This document shows positions 21,543 through 34,192 of a stretch of 64,000 bases of DNA, one piece after another (within the stretch, counting starts at the first letter, position 1; each line of letters opens with the position of its first letter). The position numbers and the translations under genes were made by a program. This DNA is from Plotosus lineatus (lineage: Eukaryota > Chordata > Actinopteri > Siluriformes > Plotosidae), in contig CM045729.1 of the NCBI GenBank assembly GCA_024760905.1, positions 10,446,080 to 10,510,079 on the forward strand, read 5' to 3'. Below the pieces are notes generated by a model. It saw nothing but the letters and a program-made list of their open reading frames with translations, was not told the origin of the DNA and did not search any database.

Positions 21543-24500
21543 TTAATGCAGCCCTGAGAGGGGGGCACAAACCAGTGTCTCTCCCTCACACCGGTCCCAA
21601 GCCAGGATAAATGCAGAGGGTTGTGTCAGGAAGGGCATCCGGCGTAAAACAAATGCCAAATAAACTATGCGAATCACAAGAAAGAATGACATACCGGATC
21701 GGTCGAGGCCCGGGTTAACAACGACCGCCATCAGTGCCGTCAACCAACAGGGTGCTGATGGAAATTGGACTACTGTTGGTCGAAGACGTCGAAGAAGGAG
21801 AGGCGGGAGGCGTGTCCGTTGCCAGAGAGAGAAGAGGAAATGCATGAGTCTAGGACTGAAAGTAGGGACTTTGAATATTGGAACTATGACAGGAAAAGGT
21901 AGAGAGCTGGCTGACATGATGCAGAGGAGGAAGGTGGACATACTGTGTGTTCAGGAGACCAGGTGGAAAGGTCGCAAGGCTAGAAGCATAGGAGCAGGGT
22001 TTAAGCTGTTTTATCACGGTGTGGATGGGAAGAGAAATGGAGTCGGAGTCATCTTGAAGGAGGAGTTTGCCAGGAATGTTCTAGAAGTGAAAAGAGTGTC
22101 AGACAGAGTGATGAGTCTCAAGTTAGAAATTAAAGGTGTGATGGTCAATGTTGTTAGTGCTTATGCCCCACAGACAGGATGTGAGCGAGAAGAGAAGGAG
22201 AGATTCTGGAGGGAGTTAGATGAAGTGATGCAGAGTACCCCCAGAGGTGAAAGAGTGGTCATTGGGGCAGACTTCAATGGACATGTTGGTGCAGGAAACA
22301 GAGCGACGAGGAAGTGATGGGTAGGTTTGGTATCCAGGACAGGAACGCAGAAGGACAGATGTTGGTAGATTTTGCAAAAAGGATGGAAATGGCTGTGGTG
22401 AATACTTTCTTCCAGAAGAGAGAGGAACATAGGGTGACTTATAAAAGCGGAGGTAGGAGCACACAGGTAGACTACATCTTGTGCAGGCGATGTAATTTAA
22501 AGGAAGTCAGTGACTGCAAAGTAGTAGCGGGTGAGAGTGTTGCCAAACAGCATAGGATGGTGGTGTGCAGGATGATGCTGATGGTGAGGAAGGTGAAGAA
22601 GGCAAAGGCAGAGCAGAAGACAAAGTGGTGGAAGTTGAAAAAGGAAGAGTGTCGGGTTGTCTTCAAGGAGGAGTTGAAACAGACTTTGGGTGGTCAGGAA
22701 GTGCTTCCAGATGACTGGACAACTACAGCGAATGTGATCAGGGAGACAGGTAGGAGAATATTTGGTGTGTCATCTGGAAGGAAAGTAGATAAGGAGACTT
22801 GGTGGTGGAATGAGGAAGTGCAGGAGTGTGTACAAAGGAAGAGATTAGCTAAGAAGAAGTGGGACATTGAGAAAACCGAAGAGAGTAAACAGGAGTACAG
22901 GGAGACACAGCGTAAGGCAAAGGTAGCAGTGTCAAAGGCCAAACAGAGTGCGTTTGATGACTTGTATGCTCGGCTGGAAAGTAAGGAGGGAGAAAATGAT
23001 TTATACAGGTTGGCACAGCAGAGAAATAGAGATGGGAAGGACGTGCAGCAAGTTAGATTGATAAAGGACAGAGAGGGAAATGTATTGACTGATGACAGAA
23101 GTGTGCTGGGAAGATGGAAAGAGTACTTTGAAGAGCTGATGAATGAGGAAAATGAGAGAGAAAAAGAGTAGAAGAGGTGACTGTTGAGGACCAGGAAGTA
23201 GCAAAGATTAGTAAGGGTGAAGTGAGGAGGGCATTGAAGAGGATGAAGAATGGAAAGGCAGTTGGTCCAGATGACATACCGGTGGAGGTATGGAAGTGTC
23301 TAGGAGAGGTAGCAGTAGATTTTCTGACAAGAACATTTAACAAGGTCTTAGAGAGTGAGAGGATGCCAGAGGAATGGAGGAGAAGTGTGCTGGTGCCCAT
23401 TTTTAAGAACAAGGGAGACGTGCAGAGTTGTGGCAACTACAGAGGGATAAAGTTGATGAGCCATACGATGAAGTTATGGGAAAGAATAGTGGAAGCTAGA
23501 CTAAGGGCAGAAGTCAGCATTTGTGAACAACAGTTTGGTTTCATGCCCAGAAAGAGCACCACAGATGCAGTGTTTGCCTTGAGGATGTTAATGGAGAAGT
23601 ACAGAGAAGGTCAGACGGAGCTGCATTGTGCCTTTGTGGATCTGGAGAAAGCATATGACAGGGTGCCGAGAGAAGAACTGTGGTATTGCATGAGGAAGTC
23701 TGGAGTGGCAGAGAAGTATGTTAGAGTGGTGCAGGACATGTATGAGAGATGTAAGACAGTGGTGAGGTGTGCTGTCGGTGTGACAGAAGAGTTCAAGGTG
23801 GAGGTGGGACTGCATCAAGGGTCAGCTCTCAGCCCCTTCTTGTTCGCTATGGTGATGGACAGGCTGACAGACGAGGTTAGACAAGATTCCCCATGGACTA
23901 TGATGTTTGCAGATGACATTGTAATCTGTAGTGAGAGCAGAGAACAAGTGCAGGAAAATCTAGAGAGGTGGAGGTATGCCCTGGAAAGGAGGGGAATGAA
24001 GATTAGCCTCAGTAAGACAGAGTACATGTGCATGAATACCAAGGACCAAAGAGGAACGGTGAGATTACAGGGAGCAGAGATAAGAAAGGTGGAGGATTTT
24101 AAGTACTTAGGCTCAACAATCCAGAGCAATGGCGAGTGTGGAAAAGAGGTCAAGAAGCGCGTGCAGGCAGGTTGGAATGGTTGGAGAAAAGTGTCCGGTG
24201 TGATGTGTGATAGGAGGGTATCGGCAAAAATGAAAGGAAAAGTGTACAAAACGGTGTTGAGGCCAACGATGCTGTATGGGTTAGAAACAGTGGCCCTGGG
24301 GAAAAGACAGGAGGCAGAGTTGGAGGTAGCAGAGATGAAAATGTTGAGGTTCTCTTTGGGAGTAACGAGGATGGATAGGATCAGGAATGAATACATCAGA
24401 GGGACAGCACATGTAAGACGTTTTGGAGACAAAGTCAGAGAGGCTAGATTGAGATGGTTTGGACATGTACAGAGGAGGGATAGTGAGTATATTGGTAATA

Positions 24501-24695
24501 GGATGCTGAGGCTGGAACTACCAGGCAAAAGGCCTAGAGGAAGACCAAAGAGACGATTCATGGATGTGGTAAAGGAGGACATGAAGGTCGTTGGTGTAAG
24601 AGAAGAAGATGCAAAGGATAGGGTGAGATGGAGGCAGATGATTCGCTGTGGCGACCCCTGAAGGGAAAAGCCGAAAGGAAAAGAAGAAGAAGAAG
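21543..24695 (+). mobile_element. Full-length RTE-type LINE (copy 5)
   Basis: Begins AATGCAGCC and ends CCGAAAGGAAAAG(AAG)n. Three frames cover the single expected protein: endonuclease 21667-22317; endonuclease end, linker and RT start 22314-23171; RT 23177-24661. Motifs: [106 protein letters not shown]. Breaks are at a shortened G run (22301-22310) and a shortened A run (23160-23168). Apart from these it looks little mutated. RTE elements use endonuclease nicking and target-primed reverse transcription. Confidence 0.94.
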
Positions 24696-25594
24696 AAGAA
24701 ATGCAAAATCTGGAACTAGTTGGGAGATTCAAAAGGAGCGTTTGTGGAATTTGAGTAAATCTGTAGCATTAATATTCCTAATATTTATAGTTATGAAGTT
24801 TGTCTGCACTTGAAACTTTGCTGTAATGATAAAAAGCACAAAACAGGAATTACTTGACACTTAAGTTCTCAACAAAATCTTTATTTACCTTAACAAAGAT
24901 CTCATGATTATATTTAGTCGGTATCCTGAAACAGTGAAAAAGCAACAAAGGAAACACAAAACACCTTAAAGCCTCTAAATTTCCCTGGAAAAAATAAATA
25001 TGTAAAATTTTATGTTCAAAAATAACACTTGTTTGTGAGCATTACAATCAATAAAATAATGTAATCACCACATCGAAGTATTTTGGGAGTCATTTTTAAA
25101 CAGTGTGGCCAAAATTGCCTGACTAATTAATCCCAAATTTTCTATTTTCTATAAACACCAACAAAATCAGAACTATTCAAAAGAATTCAGTTCCACTCGA
25201 ATTTGATCATAAATGGAGTTGCTGCAAATTAAGCAACAGCACCAGGAGATTTATCAAAGTTTATGCAAATAAGAAGATCCTACTGTTTAACATAAAAGGA
25301 AGTGCTGTTGTTTTTTTTTTTGTTTTTGTTTTTAGCATGACGAGAAAATGATGAATGAGTTTGTTTCAAAAAATACAGATTCTGAGCATCTGATGATAAA
25401 ACCTGCACAGTTGGAAACTGAATTGCTCACATACAGATGATCGTGTATCAGCAGCAGATTATTTTCAGCTCCAAGAAAAACACCCCGTGGAGGTGAATCA
25501 TGATGTGAGTGGTGTGAGCTCGAATTTATAACTTGGAAGGAACCGCAACTGAACTGTCATCGGGGTCCAATTGCAGTCCCTTGTCCCCGTGTCT
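24696..25594. other. AT-rich DNA, nothing recognised
   Basis: About 900 bp without a coding frame or a repeat family that I can name. Confidence 0.5.
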
Positions 25595-25800
25595 TTTTTA
25601 CGCGCGGCGCGTTCCGGATTAGTCACGTGACTATCGTCACCCGTCATCCGGAGACTGAAGGAATGTGACCGTCGCGCCGGTTATCGTGTCCCGAGCAGTG
25701 ATGATGTGAAATGGCTCAGGGAATCCGGGTCCCGTCGCTCCTCGCTCACACCGGAAACAGCTGAAGTTGCGACGGGAGCTCGAGGATGGAGCACGCGGCG
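25595..25800. promoter_or_regulatory. CpG-rich segment with CLEAR-type E-box; candidate promoter
   Basis: A sharp rise in CpG (ACGCGCGGCGCG, CGTCGCGCCGG, GGGTCCCGTCG) within AT-rich surroundings. It holds the palindrome GTCACGTGAC (25622-25631), the consensus of TFEB/MITF and USF binding, and several CCGGA ETS-like cores. No downstream coding exon can be assigned on either strand, so the gene served, if any, is unknown. Confidence 0.4.
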
Positions 25801-26172
25801 GATGTGACTAAATGTGATATCACACACATTTCTGAATGAAAGCTGCATATATGTTTATAATTTGCAGTTGTAAATAAATACCCCACCATGTATTTAACAC
25901 AATAACAAGAAGTGTTCCAGCAGTAAGCAGGCGATAGAGATATAAATAATGAAAAACATGAAAATCACTTCTCTACTCCAGATACACAATAAACAAGACA
26001 ATAAGAATAAATTATCTTGAATAAATGGAGATCTGTTACAAATTTAACTTCTGGACTGTTTATAAATGAAATACGAGCAGAGTATCTGGAGATTGAAATG
26101 TGTGTGTATCTGCGAGATAAATTATGACAGGACACTGCATATTATATTCAAGTTTCGAGATTTCCTGTTTAT
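25801..26172. other. AT-rich DNA, nothing recognised
   Basis: About 370 bp with no supported feature. Confidence 0.5.
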
Positions 26173-26421
26173 TTATATCCTTTCATTTTCAGAGCAATAA
26201 AAGAAGGCAAAGTGTAGTGGAGTTTCAAAGCAAGCTTTATCGGGCGTGTTAAGGTTCAGGTCTGCAATGTTGCGGATATGCTGCTGCAGCATGTTTTCCG
26301 TTTCATCGGTGGATCTGAGTCGCATGAAGTCCGCATTCTCCAACGTGTCAAGCAGCAGCTGAGCTACGCCTGCCTGATTTTCCTTCGCCACCACATGCAT
26401 CACATTATACCCACAGCCCTC
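26173..26421 (-). pseudogene. ANKLE2-like ankyrin exon fragment
   Basis: The minus strand encodes [45 protein letters not shown], which I recognise as the ankyrin-repeat region of ANKLE2 (ankyrin repeat and LEM domain protein 2, a nuclear-envelope reassembly factor). An acceptor-like CTGCAG precedes the coding match at 26422-26427. The match ends at LHFA with no GT donor, and no other ANKLE2 exons are seen nearby. It is best read as a displaced or duplicated exon fragment. The family call is from memory of the protein. Confidence 0.6.
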
Positions 26422-26434
26422 CTGCAGCATGGTG

Positions 26435-26728
26435 GGGTTTCGTTGATGGAATTCTGTGCTCGTCACGGTTTGTCCATCACAAACACCATGTTTGAACAGA
26501 AGGGTGTCTATCAGTGCACTGGGCACCAGGACACCCTAGATCGACTTTGTATTCGTGTCACCGGACTTGTGGCCACATGTTCTGGACACTCAGGTGAAGA
26601 GGGGAGTTGAGCTGTCAACCGATCATCACCTGGTGGAATCTGAGTGGTCCGTGGTTCAGGCCTCCATTATTGACGCGGCAGCCCATAGCTGTGGCCGGAA
26701 GGTCATCGGTGCCTGTCGTGGCGGTAAA
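26435..26728 (+). mobile_element. LINE endonuclease fragment fused to the ANKLE2-like exon
   Basis: Contains [18 protein letters not shown] and [13 protein letters not shown], then a frame-shifted DHHLVESEWS-like block. This is the C-terminal half of the endonuclease of the LINE family seen at 19905-20806. Confidence 0.68.
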
Positions 26729-26739
26729 CAATAACAGAA

Positions 26740-28620
26740 GGCAGACCCTGATCTAAAAATCCTCGATCTGGGAAATAGAAACATAAATCCAATCAACACA
26801 AAGTCCAACGTCAAAAATCCAAAGTCAACACAGAGGCTCTAATACAGAAGAAAATTGAATTTCAACTAAAGCTAGAAAACCGCTTCAAAGCACTACCAAG
26901 GGAAGAAATAGAGGAGATGACTCATGAACTCACAGAAGTCATCAAAACGTGTGCACTGGAAACAGAGGGGAAAAACAGCAACAGAAGCAATGAGAGATTG
27001 AAACCTACAACAAAAGAATGACTGAGGAAAAGAAGGAACATGGCAAGCAATGACCAAGACGCCCGTATGAAAATTGAGTCCTGCGAACTGTGCAAGACTA
27101 TCAGGGAGAAAATGAAGGAAGATCTCGGAGAATACAATACCATGGAAGTGAAAGAAGCAATAAAGAACGGAAAAGGACTGCAAAAAGCAAATAGCACGGG
27201 TCGGAAAGCTATGATACCAGCACTGCAAGAAGAAGATGGAACCATCACCACCAGTAACATCATGCGAACTCAGGCAGAAGAAGTACCACCGATCCTTGAC
27301 AGTGAAACTGAAAAGGTGATGAAAAGTATGTCAAACAACAAAGCACCCGGAGAAGATCAGATCTTGATGGAAATGCTGACAGCGGGAGGAGATATCGTTC
27401 GCGGAAAGCTGAGAGTATTATTCAACAAAGTGCTGAAAAAAGAACAGGTACCGAAGGAGTGGAAGAACGCCATCATCACCCTCATCTTCAAAAAAGGGAA
27501 TAGGAAAGACCTAGCAAACTCCAGACCCATCAGTTTGCTCTCCGAAGTCTATAAACTCTTCATGAAGATCTTAAAAAATAGGCTGAGCAGAACTCTGAGT
27601 GAACACCAACCATAAGAACAAACCGCATACCGACGAGAACACTCCATGATTGACCACTAGCAAACAGTAACACAGATACTCCAGAAGACCAACGAATACA
27701 ACATACGTATATACATGGCATCTGTAGACTATGAGAAGGCCTTTGATTCAATCCAACACGAGGCAGTCTACAAAGCGCGAAATTCACATGGTATTGAGGG
27801 TCAATACAGCAACATCATCAATGAAATATATGAGGGAGGAACCGCGCAAGTAAGAACTGAAATACTTGGAAGGAAGATTAACATCATGAAGGAAGTCAGG
27901 CAAGGTGACATTTTATCGCCAGTGATATTCACAGCGGCACTCGAAGAAATATTCAGAAAAACAGAAGACGGAGCTGGTATAAACATCAACGGAGAAAAGC
28001 TAAACAATCTGAGATTTGCAGATGATGATATCCTGTTTGCGGAAACTGATGAACAACTAGAAAGAATACTGCAGAACCTGAACATGGAAGGCAAGAAAGA
28101 TGGAATGAAGATGAACAAAAATAAAACAAAAATTGAGAACAAATTGAAGAGGTGGATGAATACAAGTACTTGGGAAGACTGTTGATACCAGGCAACGAGA
28201 TGGCCAGAAAAATCGAGGAAAGGACAACAGCAGGCTGGAAGAGATTTTGTCAGTACAGCATTTTTCTAAAAGACAAAAAGATGCCCATTTACCTGAAAAA
28301 GAAGATCATGGACACAGTCATACTGCCATCGATAACGTATGGAGCGGAGACATGGGCACGAACAAGGCCCCAAAAAGAGAAATTAGCGGTAGCCCAAAGA
28401 AGCATGGAAAGAGCAATACTTGGAGTCACGAGAACAGAGAAAATCAGAAACAGCGAAATTGGAGTGAGCAAGCAATATCCCAAATGAGCACCGATAACTG
28501 GACCAAAAAAGTAACAGAGTGGACACCGAGAGATAAGCAGAGAAGGAGAGGCAGACCAAAGTGTTGATAGAGAGACGAAATCGAGCACAAAACAGGAAGT
28601 AGATGGATGCAGTTGGCACA
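26740..28620 (+). mobile_element. Third LINE family: RT with several breaks
   Basis: Frames at 27040-27615, 27715-28185 and 28152-28487 cover [98 protein letters not shown] and GAETWARTRPQKEKL. Both catalytic Asp blocks are present. Stops at 27613-27615 and near 27660, and a frameshift near 28150, break it. It differs from both other RT families in the window. Clade RTE-like, uncertain. Confidence 0.83.
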
Positions 28621-28985
28621 AGATCACCGAAATTGGAAATGTATGTGTATGTGCAATTCTAAGGAGGACAGGAATGCACACTCCACTCTGGAATTGCTGA
28701 AATCCTGCTCTGCGCTGTCCAACTTGTGCAGTGACGAAGCTTCACCATTATCCTGTCACAAAAACAAAAGAGACTGCATTGTACCACAGCACTGCGATGT
28801 TTACATGGAACTCATTGATTGACGAACTGTGCCAGGATGAACTCGTGCCTCTCGCTGTTCGATGGAGCAGCCACAACATCCAGTCGAGTTCCATGCACAG
28901 GATCGGACTTCTGTTCTGCTGTGCATTTGGGGTGCCTGGCAAATCCCACGTTACCTGGCAGCTGGTATCAAACTGACCCATGGTC
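28621..28985. other. Unassigned sequence
   Basis: Follows the third LINE; it could be its 3' UTR, but nothing identifies it. Confidence 0.4.
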
Positions 28986-28989
28986 TCAT

Positions 28990-29295
28990 TACCACGTAGG
29001 ACTGGTGGCATAGTTGTTAGGGTGCTGCGCTCATGATCAGGAGGTTGTGAGTTCAAATCCCACTGAGACCCTCACTGTGCTAAGACCCCTGGGAAAGGTC
29101 TCAACCACAAGTGTGCCTCTGTTCACCCAGCAGTATAAATGGATACCAGTAAAAATATACTGGGAAGGTAACCTGTGATGGACTAGTGTCCCATCCAGGG
29201 GCAGTTGAACTCCTGGTTGCTTCACGCTCTGGAAACTGGGGATAAGCAGTGGCCTCATGAGCCACAAGGCTCAGGTGTAAAAACCCAACAGACTT
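28990..29295 (+). mobile_element. tRNA-derived SINE, another family
   Basis: An A-box-like TGGCATAGTTGTTAGG and a B-box GAGTTCAAATCC are followed by a body (GTGCCTCTGTTCACCCAGCA, CCTGTGATGGACTAGTGTCC, ATCCAGGGGCAGTTG) unlike the main SINE. Confidence 0.7.
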
Positions 29296-29485
29296 ACCTT
29301 TTCTCATCACCACACATTGCTCTGACCTGAATGACAGAGCAGTAAAAACTGATCTTTAGATGTGCCTAGTTTTATTTTAATTAAAAAATTTACAGGCTAT
29401 TTTCTTCATTAGTTTCACATCTTTAGACTGTTAGTTTAGTTTAATGTCTACATTCGGTTACTTTGGCCATTACATTACCTTAGAT

Positions 29486-29570
29486 CAGTGCTTCTCAATT
29501 ATTTTCTATCGCCCCCCAGGAAGAAGAAAATATTTTGCACCCCCCCAATATAAATAGTGTTATTTGTCTA
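29486..29570 (+). mobile_element. hAT-type transposon end
   Basis: CAGTGCTTCTCAATTATTTT followed by a CGCCCCCCAGGAAGAAG block looks like the left terminus of a hAT element. I did not find a matching right end, so the element is truncated or the end is too diverged. Confidence 0.45.
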
Positions 29571-31918
29571 AAAATTGTTATAAATAATCCTCTGCATAAC
29601 ACTGTATCCTTATTAGCATAATAAATCCTTATTATTGTAACACATGTAAACGCATGGTTACCAATTTTATTGGAAAAAACCCTAATTTCCAACACTCCCT
29701 GAAAGCACTATAGTTTCCTAGTCCCCTTGAACGCATCATAGGCACGTGCTGCGTGCGCCTGGCTGAGACAGCAGAGCGTGTAGGAGAGCGTGAGGAGCAG
29801 GACGCATACAGAGCCCTCGAAAAGCGACACGAGTGAGTCAACGATCAAAAATGTGATTAAGTGAACTTTTAACAAGTTTAACTAAGTTTGTGTGCTTTTC
29901 AGAGCCTTGTATGTGTTTTGTTCTCTCTCAATCGAACCGGGTGGAGAGTGTTTGTTTTCTTGGAAGCTCCGGTGAGTCATTGCAATATGAAGCTAGTTTA
30001 AGAACCTATGCTAACTTTACACGTGGTGAACCGATGCTAACTTTACACGTGGTGACTTTTAAAGCTGTGTGCACTATTTTTGTCTTTAAAAGGCTAAGAC
30101 CAGTCGGAGTACATAACAAAGATTGTGCTGTGCACAAAATGAACCTTACATTTTATTTTTCTAAAATGTTTTGTTGAAGCACTTTTGCTAATGCACTAAA
30201 GTAGTGCAGATAAGCTGTTTTGTTTTGTATTACATTCCATTCAGTGCCTTTCATGCACTTTTGTCATTTTATTTAGGAATTATTGTTGTTAAATATTTTA
30301 TTCATTGTGTCTGTACTGCATGTGCAGACTGGTTTTTTAGTGGATCTGGATTTGATCTTGAAGCTGGTTTCGGACACGGATGGCGAGCCAAATCCAGTGG
30401 GAACTCTTGGTAGATCCAGAAGCAGTGTGGCTAACTGTTCTCTGGATGCGAGAGTAGATCTACAGACCCAACCACTTCAAATCACAGGATCCCAGATAAG
30501 AACAGATAAAAACACCTTTATCCCAAACGGATCACAATCCTGGAAAAGACTCCCGAATTCACACGAATCAAACCTTAGAGACTTAAGATTATTTTATTTT
30601 TAATTTGTAAAGAAAGTTCTACAACATTGTTTGCACTGTTTCTTGTAATATTGTTAATTGTAATAAATCTGCCGGCTGTTCAACTTTAAATCTCCACAAT
30701 TTATTTTACTCCTCTAGAACCTAGTATAAAATCTAGCACAGCTATATCAAGCTGGTGTTACATTATCATTTTGGAATACAAAAAAAATGAAGAAATATAC
30801 ATCAACTTCCAACAAAGAATAACTTTATTAACAATTTTTTAGTCTTTAAACAATAAGATTTAAAGTGCATCAATTTGCCTGAAATAAAAAAGTATCCTTA
30901 TTTAAACTGTCAACATTTTCTGACCAACATTTTGAACCATTTGATACTGAAAAATAAAATTAAATAAAACCACTAAATAAAAATAAATTCAAATTGATTG
31001 GCAATATTAACTTAGGAGCACAATATATAAAACACTTTAACCTACAAAACAAAATGAATAAAATTATTATTATTGGTAGTAGTAGTAGTAATAGTAGTAT
31101 TATCAAAATGATTAAGTCCAGATTAATGGCTATAATGAGCACATTTCTCAGTGCACAGCTTTTCGAAGCCGGGTTTAAAGCACGCTACTGAACTCTCGGC
31201 TCCTGCTCAATGCTGAACTGGGACCCGGACTTATATTCGCAGCCCGTGATGTCATCCAGCATGACAGAGACCGTGTGTGCTGCAGGTCGGATCAATTCCT
31301 CTGCTGTGCTGCAGGGAGTTTCTACACTGAGCAGTTTGGTCCTCGACCTTATCTGATGCTAACAGAGCTCGGTTTGCTGGAGTAGCATTCACAAAGCGGG
31401 ATTGTTGGAAATACTCAGCACATTTTCGCTGAAAAAACTCACGTGGCTCATCATGTGATCAGGGTGTGACGTCTTTAAGAAACGCCTGAATTTATTTGGG
31501 TTCATGCTGTCCGCTGCCATTGTTTTCAACAAAGTAAACACAGCGGTCTTTCCTTGTTTCTCACCGCAGCACAGTGAAGCCGAGTACTACATCCACTTCA
31601 TCATACCTCCTCCACTTAGCTTCCGGGAGGCTTTCGTTTCTCTCATTGTCTCCGCCTCTCTTTCCATCCCTGTTAAAAAATTTCCATGGTGGGTTATTTA
31701 ACTTCACTTCTTATTTTACCTCTGGGCACACTCTGACAGTGAGGAAATCACTGCCACCTGCTGTAGTGGATGTAGAATTACACTTTATCCGAATACAGCA
31801 AAAAAAAAAAAAAAAAGCATGTTTCCAGGGGTCACACGCTGGCACCCTGGCATCGCCCCCCCCTCCAGGGAATTTCACATACTCAAGATGGTAAAATATC
31901 AGTCTAAGCAATTTGGTG

Positions 31919-31920
<2 letters not shown>
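29571..31920. other. Mostly unassigned, AT-rich
   Basis: Includes a possible terminal exon with poly(A) signal (30341-30667, see findings), a GC-richer patch at 31150-31700 and an A run at 31800-31816. No gene is supported. Confidence 0.4.

Positions 31921-31967
<47 letters not shown>
31921..31967. repeat. (TC)n microsatellite
   Basis: Dinucleotide repeat just left of the hAT insertion. It may have grown from the TCTCTCAC block of the SINE body. Confidence 0.93.
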
Positions 31968-31970
<3 letters not shown>

Positions 31971-31980
31971 TCATGTAAAA

Positions 31981-34000
31981 CAGGGTCGGGAACCTTTTTT
32001 GACAAAGAGAGCCAAAAAAAATGTTTAAATCTAATCCTCTGAGAGCCAAATCTTCTTTTCCTTTTGGCTTTTCCCTTCAGGGGTCGCCACAGCGAATCAT
32101 CTGCCTCCATCTCAGCCTATCCTTTGAATTTTCTTCTCTTACACCAACTTCCTTTATGTCCTCCTTCACCACATCCATGAATCGTCTCTTTGGTCTTCCT
32201 CTTGGCCTTCTGCCTGGTAGTTCCAACCTCAGCATCCTACTACCAATATACTCACTATCCCTCTTCGTTACATGTCCAAACCATCTCAATCTAGCCTCTC
32301 TGACTTTGTCTCCAAAACGACTTACATGGGATGTCCCTCTGATGTACTCATTCCTGATCCTATCCATCCTCGTTACTCCCAGAGAGAACCTCAACATTTC
32401 CATCTCTTCTACCTCCAGCTCTGCCTCCTGTCTTTTCCCCAGGGCCACTGTTTCTAAACCATACAACATTGCTGGCCTCAACACCATCTTGTACACTTTT
32501 CCTTTCATTCTTGCCGATACCCTCCTATCGCACATCACACCGGACACTTTTCTCTAACCATTCCAACCTGCCTGCATGTGCTTCTTCACCTCTTTTCCAC
32601 ACTCTCCATTGCTCTGGATTGTTGAGCCTAAGTACTTAAAATCCTCCACCATCCTTATCTCTGCTCCCTGTAACCTCACCGTTCCTCTTGGGTCCTTGTC
32701 ATTTATACACATGTATTCTGTCTTACTGAGACTAATCTTCATTCCCATCCTTTCCAGGGCATACCTCCACCTCCCTAGATTTTCCTGCACTTGTTCCCTG
32801 CTCTCACTACAGATCACAATGTCATCTGCAAACATCATAGTCCATGGGGAATCTTGTCTAACCTCGTCTGTCAGCCTGTCCATCACTATAGCAAACAAGT
32901 AGGGTCTCAGAGCTGACCCTTGATACAGTCCTACCTCCACCTTGAACTCTTCTGTCACACCGACAGCACACCTCACCACTGTCTTACATCTCTCATACAT
33001 GTCCTGCACCACTCTAACATACTTCTCTGCCACTCCAGACTTCCTCATGCAATACCAGTTCCTCTCTCGGCACCCTGTAATATGTTTTCTCCAGATCCAC
33101 AAAGGCACACTGCAGCTCCCTCTGACCTTCTCTGTACTTCTCTATTAACATCCTCAAGGCAAACACTGCATCTGTGGTGCTCTTTCTTGGCAAATATATT
33201 TTTTAATACGGAGACAACAATTTTAGAGTATAATAAGACTGAATTTATTTTAAACAACATTATTATAATGAAGTTATTTATTAATAAGAAAAGTACTTCT
33301 TACTGTTAAAGCTACTTCTGGTGCTGCATGGTGTTGCTGATGGCTTTATAGTCTGGTTGATACATGCTGAGGTTGAGCTTCATGCATGCGTTTCGGCGTC
33401 CATCTATTACATGACCGCAGGTTGGTCTTGATGATTTTCAGGTGTGAGAAGGACTGCTCACGTGCACATGTGGAGCCAAACATGGTCAATATGACAGGAC
33501 TCACACTGGAGTGTTTATGTGACAGGAAGTGCATCCCAAGTTTTGGCAAACAGCTGGTCTGTGGGTTGAAGTTTTTTCATGTCTGTCCATTTGTGCTTTG
33601 CTTGCCAGCTCAGCTTGGTTTCTTGCACATGAGCTGATCAAAACGAGGGAAATTTAGCTCTTTACCCAAAAACAACTCGAGTAGGCTGTTGCATATAATC
33701 CAATAAAATTAGAGTTTCAAGGTATCGGCCCCGCCCACACACTGGAGGACAGAAAGGATTGACTCTCCGCTGCACGCCACAGTGACAAGTGGCATTGAAA
33801 ATAGATGTATAGATTGAAATGAGTGAGATTTATTTATGTTTTTGTTTTATTTGATGCCTTTTTTCTGTATGTTTATTTAGAGGACAGCAAAATTATGGAT
33901 TGGTTATTCTGTTAATAAAGGCCACCTGATTTATTTGAGAGCCAGATGCAGTCATCAAAAAGTCACGTCTGGCTCGCGAGCCATAGGTTCCCGATCCCTG
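31981..34000 (-). mobile_element. hAT transposon with target-site duplication, interrupted by an RTE
   Basis: Left end CAGGGTCGGGAACC and right end GGTTCCCGATCCCTG are inverted repeats. ATGTAAAA (31973-31980) and ATGTAGAA (34001-34008) form an 8-bp duplication with one mismatch, as expected of hAT. A minus-strand remnant at 33346-33549 reads MFGSTCAREQSFSHLKIIK, the conserved hAT C-terminal dimerisation block. Most of the transposase is gone. An RTE fragment occupies 32050-33197. The whole insertion splits a SINE body. Confidence 0.85.
32050..33197 (-). mobile_element. RTE LINE, 5'-truncated, inside the hAT (copy 6)
   Basis: Carries the RT from the FALRMLIEK region to the 3' tail, in frames 33108-32554 and 32547-32077 with a frameshift between them. 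FADDIVIC and RWFGHV are present. Confidence 0.87.
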
Positions 34001-34008
34001 ATGTAGAA

Positions 34009-34192
34009 GAACCACTGCTGACTTTCGTCAAGAGTAGCTGTATAGCCGTCAGCACGTTTTTGCCCTGCGAAGGCCTGGTGAGCTGTCCAGGGTGTCCCCT
34101 GCCCTCGCCTGTAGTTGGCTAGAATGGGCGCCAGCCTCCCTGTGACTCTAATTAGGCTGAAGCGGTTCAAAAAAATAATTACAAATGAGTGA
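34009..34192 (+). mobile_element. Right half of a SINE split by the hAT, with L2-like tail
   Basis: Resumes at AGAACCACTGCTGACTTTCG, continues through AGCCGTCAGCACG and TGAGCTGTCCAGGGTG, and ends at CTAATTAGGCTGAAGCGG. Confidence 0.75.
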
